A DNA stretch of 64,000 bases from Stigmatella ashevillena (GCF_028368975.1 NZ_JAQNDM010000002.1:7930425-7994424); one strand, 5' to 3'; positions 49,809 through 58,989 are shown, numbered from the stretch's first letter. Notes: generated by a model not told the origin, from the letters alone. Made by a program: numbers and translations.

Positions 49809-52800
49809 GTGGGGCCGCAGCCGCTGAACGGGGTGGGACAGGCACTGAGTGTGGCAGATCCAACCAAGGTTCTTGATGCGGCGGGCAAGGCGCTCGACGC
49901 GGGGGCCCCGGTGGAGGGCGCGAACGCACCGGCGTCCGAGGGGCTCTGGCTCACGGTGAGCCCTTACCTGAAGTGGGTACTGATCGCGCTGCTCGTGGCG
50001 CTGCTCGTGGCGCTGCTCGTGTTCGCCGGGGTGAAGCTCTATCAATGGTGGCGCCGCCGCCGCCCGGCCACGGGCGCCTCCAGCGGCCCTCCGCCCATGG
50101 CGTCCAACCGCCTGCTCCAGGTGCACCGGGCTTTTCTCTCCGGGTTGCCCCTGGCCAACCGGGCCGCCGTGCTGGATCTGCCCACCGTGGTGGTGCTCGG
50201 CCCCGCGGGCAGTGGCAAGACGTTGCTCATTGGCCTGGATGTCGACTGGCAGCGTCAGGCCCGGCAGTTCCTGCCGAGCCACACGTCGGACGCGTTGCTT
50301 CAGGTGTATTTGGGCCCGGACTGCGTGGTGCAGGAGCTGTCGGCCCCCCTGCTGGAAGATGAGACTCTGCAGGCCCGCAGCGCCCTGCGCCGGATGTGGA
50401 GCAAGTGTTTCAACCGCCGCCAGCGGGGACTGGCCGTCCTCACGCTGGACATCCGCTGGCTCGCGGAGACTCCGCCGGATGAACAGCGGCGCATGGCGCA
50501 GTTGCTGCGCGGCAAGCTCAACCTCATCTCCGAGGCTTGTGGGGGGCCGGTGGAGACGCGCCTGTGCCTGACCCACATGGATGGGCTGGAGGGCTTCGAG
50601 GACTTCGCCCGGCTGCTGCGGCAGCATGGGGTGGCGAGATCCTTCGAGATTCCCAAGCACGGGGAAGAGTCCCGCCTGTCCACGCTGCTGGAAGGACAGG
50701 AGCAGTACCTGGCCCTGGGGCTCACCTCGCTTCCGGTCGATGCCTTCGAGCGCCTGGAGCGCTTCTATTCGCAGGGGGGCCGCTCGTTCGCGGCGCTGGG
50801 CCGGTTTGTCTCCTCGCTGCTGGAAGGCGATACCCTCTCGTTCAAGCCGCGGCTCACGCGTGTCTACCTGTCCTCTCCCACGCCCGAGGCGCGCGCCAGC
50901 GGCACGCTCTCGGTGATGCCCGAGGAGGGAGGCACCCAGGCGCCGCGCAGCCTCTATCTGCGCATCCATCGGCGCCGCGCCGCGTTGATTGCGCTGGTGG
51001 GCTGTTTGCCGGTGCTGGCCGCATACGCGAACTTCTACGTGCTGCTGGGCGATGCGCAGGAGCAAGTGGTGCGCTTCGAGAGCACGGTCGCGCAGATGAA
51101 GGAGCAGGGGCTGGAGGGAAGGGGAGAGGTCGTCGAAGAGCAGGTGAACGAGGCGGCGAATTCCATCAGCCACCTGTGGGGTGCGGCGCGCTGGTGGCCG
51201 CCCCTGAACTCCAGCTTCCCAGGCGAGATGTTGGATGTGCGCCAGCGGCTGGCTCGGGGGATCCGGGAGAGCCACCTTCGGCCTTCGCTCGAGCACTGCC
51301 GCAAGCATCCTCAGGAGTGCCGTCCCGAGCAGGTGGTCTACCTGCTGGCCGCCCTGCACGCGTCGAACAAGAATGGGCTCGGCAACTTCGTGAACTCCAG
51401 CATTCAACCCCGGCACTCCCGGAGGTGGAGCGACAATCAGCCCAGTGCGGCCGGGACGGCGGAGGTGGCTGCCGCCGAGCAGAACCGTACGTGGATCACC
51501 GCGCTCGAGCTGCGCGAGCCGCTCGTGGCCACCTACGTGCTCGCCAGCGATGATCCCTGGGAGCGCAATCCGCCTTGCCGCCGGGGGGCCGCGCAGGTGG
51601 CCCGTAACGTGGAGACAGAGTGGTCCTGCTGGCCCTATCCGGACCGGCTGACGGTCGAGAGTCAGCTCAAGCCCTGGTTGGATCACCTGCTGTTCCTCCG
51701 TCAGGCGCTGGAGGCGGGTCCCAAGGGTTTGGCCCAGCTCGATCAGCGGCGGGAGGAGCGGGAGCGGTTAGAGGCTCAGCTGGCGGATCTCGATGTCTAT
51801 GCCTCGCTGTCCACCGTGCTCAACCTGATCGACACCGCGGGACTCCAGACCAATACACGTCACTTCCAGGGCATCGAGTCCACGGTCCAGGTGCTCGACT
51901 GGCTGCGAACGAACCGGGATACCCTCGCCACGGTGTTGGACATGGAGGAGGAGGCCTACTCCGGTCTCCTGGCGGTGGAGAAGATGGGGCCCTCGGAGCT
52001 GCTCACGCGGGATGGGCTCTGGCTGACGGGCAACAAGAAGGGCCCTTACCGGATCGAACTGTTGCAGCAGTCCTTCGAGTTCCGTCCTCCCCAGCTCTCG
52101 CGCGAGCTCTTGCAGTCCCTGCTCGATACTTATGAGAAGAGCGGCCGGTTGATGATGGGGCCCAATGAAGCCATCCGCCCGGGGCAGTTGATCCTGAGCC
52201 GGACGCCTTTCGAAACCGACCTCAAGCCGCTGGTGGATGACTTCACCCAGCGGTTGAAGAACGTGCAACTGCCGACCGATGAGTCCGCGAAGCGCGAGGA
52301 GTATGTGCAGAAGCGGGTGGGCGTGTTCGCTCAGGGCTATCGCGAGGGGCTCTTCTACAGCGTTCGCAACTACCGCTTTGGCGCGCCGCGCAAGGTGCTG
52401 TTCGATGAGCTGGCGCGGCTCACCCAGCCCTCTTCTGACCAGGTGGACATGCTGCGCGACGTGGCCCTTCGGGCCAGCCTGGAGCCGTTGGAGGGGCCCT
52501 ACTATGAGCCGCTGCGCAACGCGGTGGCGCCCTTCCGGCCCATCGTCCAGCTCATGGTCACCGACAAGAGCGGCTTCTATGCCGCGCTGGCCCCGTACCA
52601 TGCCTTGATTGCCCAAATGCATGATGAGCTGGACGCGGGGGCCAAGCGCGGCCAGGCCAAGGGGGACAAGGGTGGAGCGGAGGCCCCGGACAAGGGCAAA
52701 GAGGCTCTGGCGCCTGGACAAGAAGCCCCTGCCGCGGGAGCTGGAAGCGAAGCGGGTTCCGCGGAGCTCGTGGACATGCTCACGCCGCTGGAGCGGGTGG

Positions 52801-53660
52801 CGCTCTCGATGCTCCTCGAGGAGGAGGGCTCCTACCTGCGCAAGGCGCAGGAGTGGCTGGATCAGCAGGGCCTCTCGGGAGAGCTGCGGCAGCCCTTTCT
52901 CGAGCCCTTCTTGCAGGTGCAGCGCCTGGGCAAGCAGGAGCTGGAGAGCACCCTGACGCGGCAGTGGGAAGAGGCCTCCGGACGCATGCTGCGGTCCATG
53001 CTCGAGCGCTATCCTTTCAACCCCGCCTCTCAGCAGGATGTGGACCCCGGCGAGCTGGAGGTGCTGCGCCGCAAGGATGGCGCCTTCTGGATCTTCGTGA
53101 ACCAGATGTTCTCCCGGGTGTGCGTGGAGCGGGGAACCCAGTGGTCCCTGCGAGGGCCCTTGCGCGAGAAGCTGGTGCTGCCCGAGCAGATGCTGCTCAC
53201 CCTCAGCCGGTTGGCCCGGCTGGCGACGCTGTTGTGGGATGAGGAGGGCCGCTCCCGGCCGTTGATGCTGAAGGTGCAGCCCCAGCCCCTGCCCACGCCG
53301 CCCATTCCGGGCGTCTTCGTCACGATGTCCTCACTCAAGTGCGGGAAGACGACCGCCTACGGCTTCAATCAGATTCCCACCTGGCAGGATTTCCCCGTGA
53401 ACTGGTGGGACCAGCAGGTGTCCTCGATCGTTCTGGAGCTGCGCTCCCCTACGCGGGATGCCCCCCAGTACGTGTCCCTGCCCTGGAATCGCTCGGCGTG
53501 GAGCTGCTTCCGCCTGTTCGAGGAGGCGGTGCTCACCACGGACCAGCGCCGGCAATGGAGTCTTGCATTGCAGGGGAATGCCGGAGACAAGCGCGGGCTG
53601 GAGATCAGCTTTGGGCTCAAGGGTGAGCCCTGGGTTCCTTTCCGGGAGGTTCCGCGGTGA
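49809..53660 (+). CDS. tssM: T6SS membrane-complex protein TssM (IcmF)
   Basis: A 1283-residue TssM. Membrane helix 1 is at about 53-77. The cytoplasmic NTPase-like domain has Walker A GPAGSGKT (131-138) and WLAETPPDEQ-type segments. A further membrane helix is at about 389-410, followed by a very long periplasmic part with the late TssM beta-domain (TMSSLKCGKTTAYGFNQIP... and the final FRLFEEAVLTTDQ, SFGLKGEPWVPF). An Ala/Lys/Glu-rich low-complexity insert lies near residues 935-980. The intact Walker A suggests nucleotide binding is retained. GTG 49809; the stop overlaps tssJ by 4 bases (GTGA). Confidence 0.93.
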   Translation: MGPQPLNGVGQALSVADPTKVLDAAGKALDAGAPVEGANAPASEGLWLTVSPYLKWVLIALLVALLVALLVFAGVKLYQWWRRRRPATGASSGPPPMASNRLLQVHRAFLSGLPLANRAAVLDLPTVVVLGPAGSGKTLLIGLDVDWQRQARQFLPSHTSDALLQVYLGPDCVVQELSAPLLEDETLQARSALRRMWSKCFNRRQRGLAVLTLDIRWLAETPPDEQRRMAQLLRGKLNLISEACGGPVETRLCLTHMDGLEGFEDFARLLRQHGVARSFEIPKHGEESRLSTLLEGQEQYLALGLTSLPVDAFERLERFYSQGGRSFAALGRFVSSLLEGDTLSFKPRLTRVYLSSPTPEARASGTLSVMPEEGGTQAPRSLYLRIHRRRAALIALVGCLPVLAAYANFYVLLGDAQEQVVRFESTVAQMKEQGLEGRGEVVEEQVNEAANSISHLWGAARWWPPLNSSFPGEMLDVRQRLARGIRESHLRPSLEHCRKHPQECRPEQVVYLLAALHASNKNGLGNFVNSSIQPRHSRRWSDNQPSAAGTAEVAAAEQNRTWITALELREPLVATYVLASDDPWERNPPCRRGAAQVARNVETEWSCWPYPDRLTVESQLKPWLDHLLFLRQALEAGPKGLAQLDQRREERERLEAQLADLDVYASLSTVLNLIDTAGLQTNTRHFQGIESTVQVLDWLRTNRDTLATVLDMEEEAYSGLLAVEKMGPSELLTRDGLWLTGNKKGPYRIELLQQSFEFRPPQLSRELLQSLLDTYEKSGRLMMGPNEAIRPGQLILSRTPFETDLKPLVDDFTQRLKNVQLPTDESAKREEYVQKRVGVFAQGYREGLFYSVRNYRFGAPRKVLFDELARLTQPSSDQVDMLRDVALRASLEPLEGPYYEPLRNAVAPFRPIVQLMVTDKSGFYAALAPYHALIAQMHDELDAGAKRGQAKGDKGGAEAPDKGKEALAPGQEAPAAGAGSEAGSAELVDMLTPLERVALSMLLEEEGSYLRKAQEWLDQQGLSGELRQPFLEPFLQVQRLGKQELESTLTRQWEEASGRMLRSMLERYPFNPASQQDVDPGELEVLRRKDGAFWIFVNQMFSRVCVERGTQWSLRGPLREKLVLPEQMLLTLSRLARLATLLWDEEGRSRPLMLKVQPQPLPTPPIPGVFVTMSSLKCGKTTAYGFNQIPTWQDFPVNWWDQQVSSIVLELRSPTRDAPQYVSLPWNRSAWSCFRLFEEAVLTTDQRRQWSLALQGNAGDKRGLEISFGLKGEPWVPFREVPR

Positions 53661-54139
53661 GTGCGTGCGTGTACCGGTTGACGGCCCTGGTGGCGGTGGT
53701 GCTGCTGGGGGCGTGTGGACCGAGCCGGATCAGTCTCAGTGTCAAGTCGCCGCCCGGGACCAACCTGGGTCGGCCGATGTACATGTTGGTCCGCCAGGTG
53801 GATCCCAAGCAGTACGCCAATGAGGAGTACTCCGAGGTCGCCTCCAAGGTCGGCTCGCCGGACAAGAGCGTGTTGCAGACGGCGGTCCTCTACCCGGGGA
53901 CCATTCAGCGCTTCCAGTTGAAGGCGCCGGAGGAGGGCTCCTTGGCGGTCTCCTTCTTGTTCACCGCCCCGGACGGCAACTGGCAGTTGCTGCTCAGCCC
54001 GCCCATCCCCACCGCGGTGGACGTGGAGCTGACCGTCAGCCGCATCATGAGTGACTCGGTTCCTCCAGCCATCCCCTCGGAGATGCCTGGCGCACCGGCT
54101 CCCAAGGCGCCTGAGGCACCGAAGCTGCCCGGTGCCTGA
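53657..54139 (+). CDS. tssJ: T6SS outer-membrane lipoprotein TssJ
   Basis: A 160-residue lipoprotein (signal MSACVYRLTALVAVVLLGAC, mature Cys20). The beta-sandwich contains the TssJ-type RPMYMLVRQVDPKQYAN and VLYPGTIQRFQLKAPEEGSLAVSFLFTAPDGNWQ segments, then an Ala/Pro-rich tail. TssJ anchors TssM to the outer membrane. The gene overlaps tssM by 4 bases and is the last plus-strand gene of the T6SS operon, converging on the coiled-coil gene with 17 bp between stops. Confidence 0.9.
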   Translation: MSACVYRLTALVAVVLLGACGPSRISLSVKSPPGTNLGRPMYMLVRQVDPKQYANEEYSEVASKVGSPDKSVLQTAVLYPGTIQRFQLKAPEEGSLAVSFLFTAPDGNWQLLLSPPIPTAVDVELTVSRIMSDSVPPAIPSEMPGAPAPKAPEAPKLPGA

Positions 54140-54156
54140 AAGCGCGCTCCGCCCGG

Positions 54157-55530
54157 TCAGGCGCTCTGCTGGGCCCGTCGGATTTCGGCGAGCGTTCCAT
54201 CCACCGAGGCATGAACCGGGGCGAAGCTGCCCTTCACCTGGCTGCGGGCAGCGGCCAGGTGTTGCCCTGTTCCTTCTCCCAGGGCGGTGAGTTGGCCGGT
54301 GGCGGTCTGCTCTCCCGTGTCGAGGCTCGTCTGGAGCAGGCCGAGCTGCTGCTTCACCTGGGCATCCAGGCCCTCCACGCGGGTGCTCACCTGCGCGGTC
54401 AGCGTGTTTACCTGGCCGGTTACCTGGTCACGCAGGGTGTTCATCTGCTGGGTCATCTGCGTCACCAGTTGCTCCTGCTGCGCGATGGCCTGGTCCACGG
54501 TGCTCTGCACCGTTTGCGTCACCGTCTGGATCTGCTGCACGAGCTGTTGCTGGAGCGTCTGCACCTGGCTCACGGCTTGTGTCTGGAGCTGCCCGACCTG
54601 GGTGATGAGCTGATCCTGCACCACCGTCATCTGGCGGCCCACCTGGCTGCTGAGGGTGCCGAGCTGGGTGGAGATTTGTGACACCACCTGCCCGATGGAT
54701 TGCACGGCCGGGGTGACCAGCGGCTTGGGCAGATCCGAGGTGGGCACGGCATCCAGCAGCTGTCCGGCGCGGGTGAGCAGCGACTCCAGCGTCCCGGTCA
54801 CGGTCTTGAACAGGGACTGGAGCTGTTCGAGCTTCTCGGGCAGGGCGGCGAAGAGGGCCTGAACCTGCTTCTCGAGCTGGGTCAGGGTGGCCATCAAGGT
54901 GTCGAGGGTGGTGGAGGAGGCTTCAATGGCCTGCCGGACGGGAGCCTGGATGGACGCCAGGGAGGTGCTCGCTGTCTGGACCAGGGCATCCACGGACGCT
55001 GTCCCCTGGGAGATGAGCGCGTCGACCTGGGGTTGCACCTGATCCAGGAGCTGCTCCACGGCCTGGATGCTGCTGGCTTGCTGCTGCACCTGCCCACTCA
55101 GGGTCTGCTCGAGGGCGTCGAGAGACTGATTGAGCTGTGTGTGTTGGTCCTGGAGGGAGCCCCCCAGGCGCGTCTCCAGGGGTTGGAGTTGCTGGCGGGT
55201 GGACTGGGTGGTGGATTCCACCTGGGAGCGGAGCGGGACCAGCCGCTCGCGCAGCTGGCTCACCCGGTGCTGGGTCTCGGCTTTCGCGGTGGGGTTGGCC
55301 TGAGCGCGTGCATCCACTTCCTTCAACTCGGCATCCGCGGAGTCGATCTTCGCCGCGAGGGCTTCCCGCTCCGCGTCCACTTCGGGGCCCAGCGAGGAGA
55401 CCTCTACCCGGAGCTGGCCCACCTGGCTTGCCGCCGCGGCACGGATGGATTGCAGGCGGGTTCCCGCTCCCGCGCCGAAGGACTCCAGTTCCTCCCGAAG
55501 CGCCGTTACCTTGCCGCGCAGTTGCCGCAT
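54157..55530 (-). CDS. Long helical (apolipoprotein/coiled-coil-like) protein, candidate VgrG2 cargo
   Basis: A 457-residue protein with almost no residues that break helices: Gln, Ala, Leu, Val, Thr, Ser and Glu dominate throughout, in 11- and 22-residue-like amphipathic repeats (for example QTVQSTVDQAIAQQEQLVTQ and TLRDQVTGQVNTLTAQV). It has no signal, membrane helix, enzyme motif or Cys. It is the last gene of a three-gene minus-strand set, 28 bp after vgrG2, with GGAG upstream of ATG 55530. The C-terminal tail of VgrG2 has the same composition, suggesting that the two interact. Possible roles are a membrane-active effector, a tail-length or tether protein, or an adaptor. None is proven. 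Confidence 0.8.
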   Translation of the reverse strand: MRQLRGKVTALREELESFGAGAGTRLQSIRAAAASQVGQLRVEVSSLGPEVDAEREALAAKIDSADAELKEVDARAQANPTAKAETQHRVSQLRERLVPLRSQVESTTQSTRQQLQPLETRLGGSLQDQHTQLNQSLDALEQTLSGQVQQQASSIQAVEQLLDQVQPQVDALISQGTASVDALVQTASTSLASIQAPVRQAIEASSTTLDTLMATLTQLEKQVQALFAALPEKLEQLQSLFKTVTGTLESLLTRAGQLLDAVPTSDLPKPLVTPAVQSIGQVVSQISTQLGTLSSQVGRQMTVVQDQLITQVGQLQTQAVSQVQTLQQQLVQQIQTVTQTVQSTVDQAIAQQEQLVTQMTQQMNTLRDQVTGQVNTLTAQVSTRVEGLDAQVKQQLGLLQTSLDTGEQTATGQLTALGEGTGQHLAAARSQVKGSFAPVHASVDGTLAEIRRAQQSA

Positions 55531-55558
55531 GGGTTTGCTCCGTCCCTCGGTTGGATGT

Positions 55559-57481
55559 TCACCTCAGCTTCTCGAGCGAAGCCTTGGCTTCCGCTGCGTT
55601 CCCCGAGAGCTGTCCGCTGCTTTGGGACAGCCGGGAAGAAGCTTCCTGAAGCGCGCTCTTGGCCTCGGCCACCTTGGCGCCGACTTCTTTCTTGGCCCCG
55701 CTGAGCGCTGCCTTCGTCTCGGCGTGGGCGCCCTGCATCTTCGTTTTCACGGAGCCCATCGCCGCCTGGTAGGCGGTGGTGCTCTCCGTGAGGGCTCCGC
55801 CGACCGAGGCCGAGAGGTCGGCCTTGGCGGCATCCACCTGGGGGCTGACGTCATAGGTCGGCGTGGGCGCCATGGCCCCCGGGGTCTCCTGCACCTGGAT
55901 GAAGAGGTGGCCTTCGCCCATGCGGACAATCTGCGTGTCTCCGCCGGAGGTGCGGTGGATGCGCCACACCGGGTTGTCATCCTGGAAGTCGTGGGTGAAG
56001 GCCGTCTGGCTCAACTTGTTCCAGCCCAGCAATGCCTGGTCCCCCTGGCCATCTTGGGGGGTGCGCACGCCCTCCTTCCAGTCGATGAAGCGCACCAACT
56101 CGGCATGCTCGAAGTGGAGCGCTACCAGGACCCGCGTGTTCTTGTAGGGCGGGAAGAAGAAGTGGCCCGGGAGCTGGTTGGGCTCGGCGGGGACATCCAC
56201 CGTCTTGTTCCACAGCGGCACCGTCATCCGGAAGGAGTGGAGGGACGTCTTCTCGTCCTCGACGATGAGGTAGCGCCTGTCTTGGGCGTCTCCCCCTGGG
56301 CTGTGCACCAGCCCTTCGACATGGATGGGGTAGCGCGGGGTGCGGTAGGCGGGCAGGTTGACCAACGTCTCCGAGGCGGGCTCCAGCCGGAGGGTCAGGA
56401 GGCTCTCGTAAGTGGCGATGAGGTTCTGCTGATCATCGTGAGGCCCCTCGTTCAGGGAGTGGGCCTCCAGGTCCAGATGGACCACCCGCTGGTCCTCATC
56501 GAGCCCCTTCAAGCCAGAGGGCCAGAGGGGGCCTTCCAGGCGCAGCAGGGCGCCGGGGAAGATGTCCACCGTGGGGAAGTGCTTGAAGGAGATATCGAGC
56601 TGGGACTGCCGTGGCTTCAGGCGGGTCTTCTCCAGCTTTTGCCGTTGCTCGGCCTGGGTGGCCAGCGGGGTCCTCAGCATCACATCGTGGGACACGCCCG
56701 AGACGGCCTGGGGCTGCTCGAGCACCGCGGTGGTGGGCGCTTGCGCCACCGCGTTGAGCACCCGGGTGGCATGGCGGATGGGCGGCGGCAGGTGCACCTT
56801 CATGTCCTGCACCTGGAGGCCGCTCAAGGGGGCCGCCAGGAGCGGGGACGGCTTGTCCGCGGTCAGCCAGTACTGGTTCAGGTGGCTGTCGTAGCTCCAG
56901 ACGCCGTTGTTCGTGGCCACGTACCACAGGACGAAGTCGTAGAAGCTCACCCCCGGGGCATCCGCGCCCAGCGCGAGGCACAGCATCGGCTGCTTCTGCT
57001 TGAGCACCGTCCAGTCGTAGGAGAGCTGGAGGTTGGCCTTGTGGGCTTCGAGCACCTCCATCATGGAAACATCGGTGTACAGATCGATGGGACGGTGCTG
57101 GCGCCAGAGCACCTGGGCAGGGTCGGCGAATTCGAGGGTGAAGCGGCGGAAGAGGTGCTCGGCCCCTTGGACGAGGCCATGGCTCTCCGAGGTGATGCGG
57201 CGGCTGCGGACGAGCCCTTGGAGCACCAGGGGGGTGGGGGGTGAGGCGTCCCCCGCAGCCACCGACAGCCGCACCTGAAGCAGGTCCGGCTTCTGGAGGG
57301 CGGTGAAGAGCGCCGAGTCCTTCTTCTGCAGGGAGGACCAGAAGGTGACCGACGCGGTGAAGCCGTGGGCGGCCAGGTGCACGGACAGGTGCTTCACCTG
57401 TCCCCCTGGGATGGAGAAGGACTGGCCTCCGAGGGTGAGCGTCAGCCCAATCTGGAGACCCTCCTGGACGGCCGTTCTCAT
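55559..57481 (-). CDS. Second VgrG with helical C-terminal extension
   Basis: A 640-residue paralogue of the VgrG at 44909-46561, with the same hub and OB-fold blocks: LTLTLGGQSFSIPGGQVKHLSV, FADPAQVLWRQHRPIDLY, SFYDFVLWYVATNNGVWSYDS, ATRVLNAVAQAP, YPIHVEGLVHSPGGD and GHFFFPPYKNTRVLVALHF. After the OB-fold (about residue 545), instead of a beta-helix, there is an 85-residue Ala/Ser/Glu/Lys-rich helical tail (AKADLSASV, TKAALSGAKKEVGAKVAEAKS). ATG 57481 is chosen: it has GAGG 8-12 bases upstream and aligns with the start of the paralogue. An upstream TTG at 57544 overlapping the previous stop is the alternative. The tail may bind the neighbouring helical protein. Confidence 0.88.
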   Translation of the reverse strand: MRTAVQEGLQIGLTLTLGGQSFSIPGGQVKHLSVHLAAHGFTASVTFWSSLQKKDSALFTALQKPDLLQVRLSVAAGDASPPTPLVLQGLVRSRRITSESHGLVQGAEHLFRRFTLEFADPAQVLWRQHRPIDLYTDVSMMEVLEAHKANLQLSYDWTVLKQKQPMLCLALGADAPGVSFYDFVLWYVATNNGVWSYDSHLNQYWLTADKPSPLLAAPLSGLQVQDMKVHLPPPIRHATRVLNAVAQAPTTAVLEQPQAVSGVSHDVMLRTPLATQAEQRQKLEKTRLKPRQSQLDISFKHFPTVDIFPGALLRLEGPLWPSGLKGLDEDQRVVHLDLEAHSLNEGPHDDQQNLIATYESLLTLRLEPASETLVNLPAYRTPRYPIHVEGLVHSPGGDAQDRRYLIVEDEKTSLHSFRMTVPLWNKTVDVPAEPNQLPGHFFFPPYKNTRVLVALHFEHAELVRFIDWKEGVRTPQDGQGDQALLGWNKLSQTAFTHDFQDDNPVWRIHRTSGGDTQIVRMGEGHLFIQVQETPGAMAPTPTYDVSPQVDAAKADLSASVGGALTESTTAYQAAMGSVKTKMQGAHAETKAALSGAKKEVGAKVAEAKSALQEASSRLSQSSGQLSGNAAEAKASLEKLR

Positions 57482-57540
57482 GGCGGAGACCTCTCCTCGT
57501 GCCAGCAAACAGCCATCTTCAGGGATGGGCGGACGCTCCG

Positions 57541-58989
57541 TCAACGCAGCGGCAGCGTGAACTCGAACCGCAGATGCGAGCCCGCCAGCTCCGGCCGGAG
57601 GGACACCTGCACGTGCAAGCCTTTTTCCGTCTTTCCGGTGGGCACCACGCGCCCGTGCACCTGACAGGATTTCCCTGAGCCCAGCGACAGGAAGGCTTCG
57701 GCGGCTTGGGTGAACGTGGAGGCCACCGCCTCGGGATTGGGCCTCTCGGGGAGGCGCTGGGCGAACACCTCGCTCAGGCGAAGCAGCCTGCCGGTGAGGA
57801 TCTGCGCGGGCAAGGGCGCCGCATCACGCCCCGCGTGCACAGAGGGGGCCGTGGCCCCCAGCAGCACGGCGTCCGAGTCCCAGCAGCCGCTCACGCCCAG
57901 CAGTCCCCGGGAGGCCAGCCGTTCCTGTTCGCGCAAGGCCAAGACGGTCTCGGTGGCCGCGGTGGAGCGGGCATTGGGCTGCCATACCGCGGGCGCACGG
58001 CTTCCACTGCCCGGGCCGGTGAGGCGGGCGAAGGTGAGTGTGTCCCGGAAGCTGGCCGTCAGCAGGGCGGCCACGGCGAGAACGGGGCTGGCGAAGCACT
58101 CGCGATGCACGGCTCCCTGGCGCTCGGCACCCATCACCACGGGGTTGAGGGCGGCGTAGAGCCAGCGAGCGGATTCCTCGGCGCGCAGACGGTTCCACGC
58201 TTCCGGGGGCCAGGCCTCTGGCGCGGGGGCTGCCCGCGAGCTGTCTCCGGCCAAGGCCGTGGGCACGCAGGCCACCACGGGAACCCAGGCGTTCTCTGCC
58301 AGCGAGGCGAGTGGGGACAGGGCCTCCATGCTGTCGAGCTCATCGGTGATGAAGCAGGCGTCGGGGCGCTGGAGGGGCTCGGCGCCGAGACGCTGGGTGA
58401 GGGCCTCCATGAGCTGGTGGGGCGCCACGTCCAGCACCTCGATTTCCAGGCCGGTGCAGGAGGCGCTGTGCTCCCACAGCCAGTGCAGCCCGCGCCAAGC
58501 GGACTCCAGCCGCGCCACGGCCGGGGATTGGAGGATGTCGCGCGCCGTGGCGAACAGGGACTCCTCGAGGACCGCCAGCGCGGCCCGGCGAGCGCTCTGC
58601 GAGGAGCGCGCTTCGTGGAGCGCCGCGAGCATGCTGGAGGCCAGCTGGCCGGGACCGAGGGTGGACTTGAGGCCTGCCAGCTCTTCGGCGGACAGGGAGC
58701 GCGTGCCCGAGAGGGCTTCGTGGAGGGTGCGCAGGGCGCTCAAGCCAGGCAGGGCGTCGATGACCCCCGCGAGCTGGAAGGCGCTTGGTGTGGCGAAGGA
58801 GACCTCGTGGAGGAGGGCATCGCTGGAGCCGATGCGATCCCGCACCGTGACGCTCAGTCGGCGGGCGGCGTGGCCGAACCGCTCGGTCAGGGCGCTCTCG
58901 GAGAGGACAAACGAATGGCCCGAGGGCGTGGGCAAGAACGCGCCTGCGACGAGCCAGCGCACGGGGCGGATGAGGGACAAGGGGACCAT
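57541..58989 (-). CDS. Natural TssB-TssC sheath fusion protein
   Basis: A 482-residue protein. Residues 1-110 resemble TssB: VRWLVAGAFLP for the TssB VVVLGDF strand, and FATPSAFQLAGVIDALPGLSALRTLHEAL for the TssB helix FHPDEIVHHVPKLKALLLLRKLL. Residues of about 140-482 resemble TssC: ILQSPAVARLESAWRGLHWL, LEIEVLDVAPHQL, WNRLRAEESARWLYAALNPVV, LREQERLASRGLLGVSG, and a C-terminus with GRLLRLSEVFAQRL and HLRFEFTLPLR matching TssC SITRLAHYVKSI and LNVELMLESRL. It is about 220 residues shorter than the two separate subunits combined. ATG 58989 has GGGAG 4 bases upstream; a TTG at 59019 is the alternative. It is first in the operon with vgrG2 and the helical protein. Confidence 0.82.
   Translation of the reverse strand: MVPLSLIRPVRWLVAGAFLPTPSGHSFVLSESALTERFGHAARRLSVTVRDRIGSSDALLHEVSFATPSAFQLAGVIDALPGLSALRTLHEALSGTRSLSAEELAGLKSTLGPGQLASSMLAALHEARSSQSARRAALAVLEESLFATARDILQSPAVARLESAWRGLHWLWEHSASCTGLEIEVLDVAPHQLMEALTQRLGAEPLQRPDACFITDELDSMEALSPLASLAENAWVPVVACVPTALAGDSSRAAPAPEAWPPEAWNRLRAEESARWLYAALNPVVMGAERQGAVHRECFASPVLAVAALLTASFRDTLTFARLTGPGSGSRAPAVWQPNARSTAATETVLALREQERLASRGLLGVSGCWDSDAVLLGATAPSVHAGRDAAPLPAQILTGRLLRLSEVFAQRLPERPNPEAVASTFTQAAEAFLSLGSGKSCQVHGRVVPTGKTEKGLHVQVSLRPELAGSHLRFEFTLPLR

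Noticed and set aside
49434-51686. 750-codon minus-strand frame
   Set aside because: Antisense to tssM; shadow composition.
54157-55530. Helical protein called as a phage tape-measure protein
   Set aside because: It is long and helical like a tape measure, but there is no phage tail gene set and it sits after vgrG2; the analogy is only compositional.
55445-57244. 599-codon plus-strand frame
   Set aside because: Antisense to vgrG2, which aligns along its length with the plus-strand VgrG.
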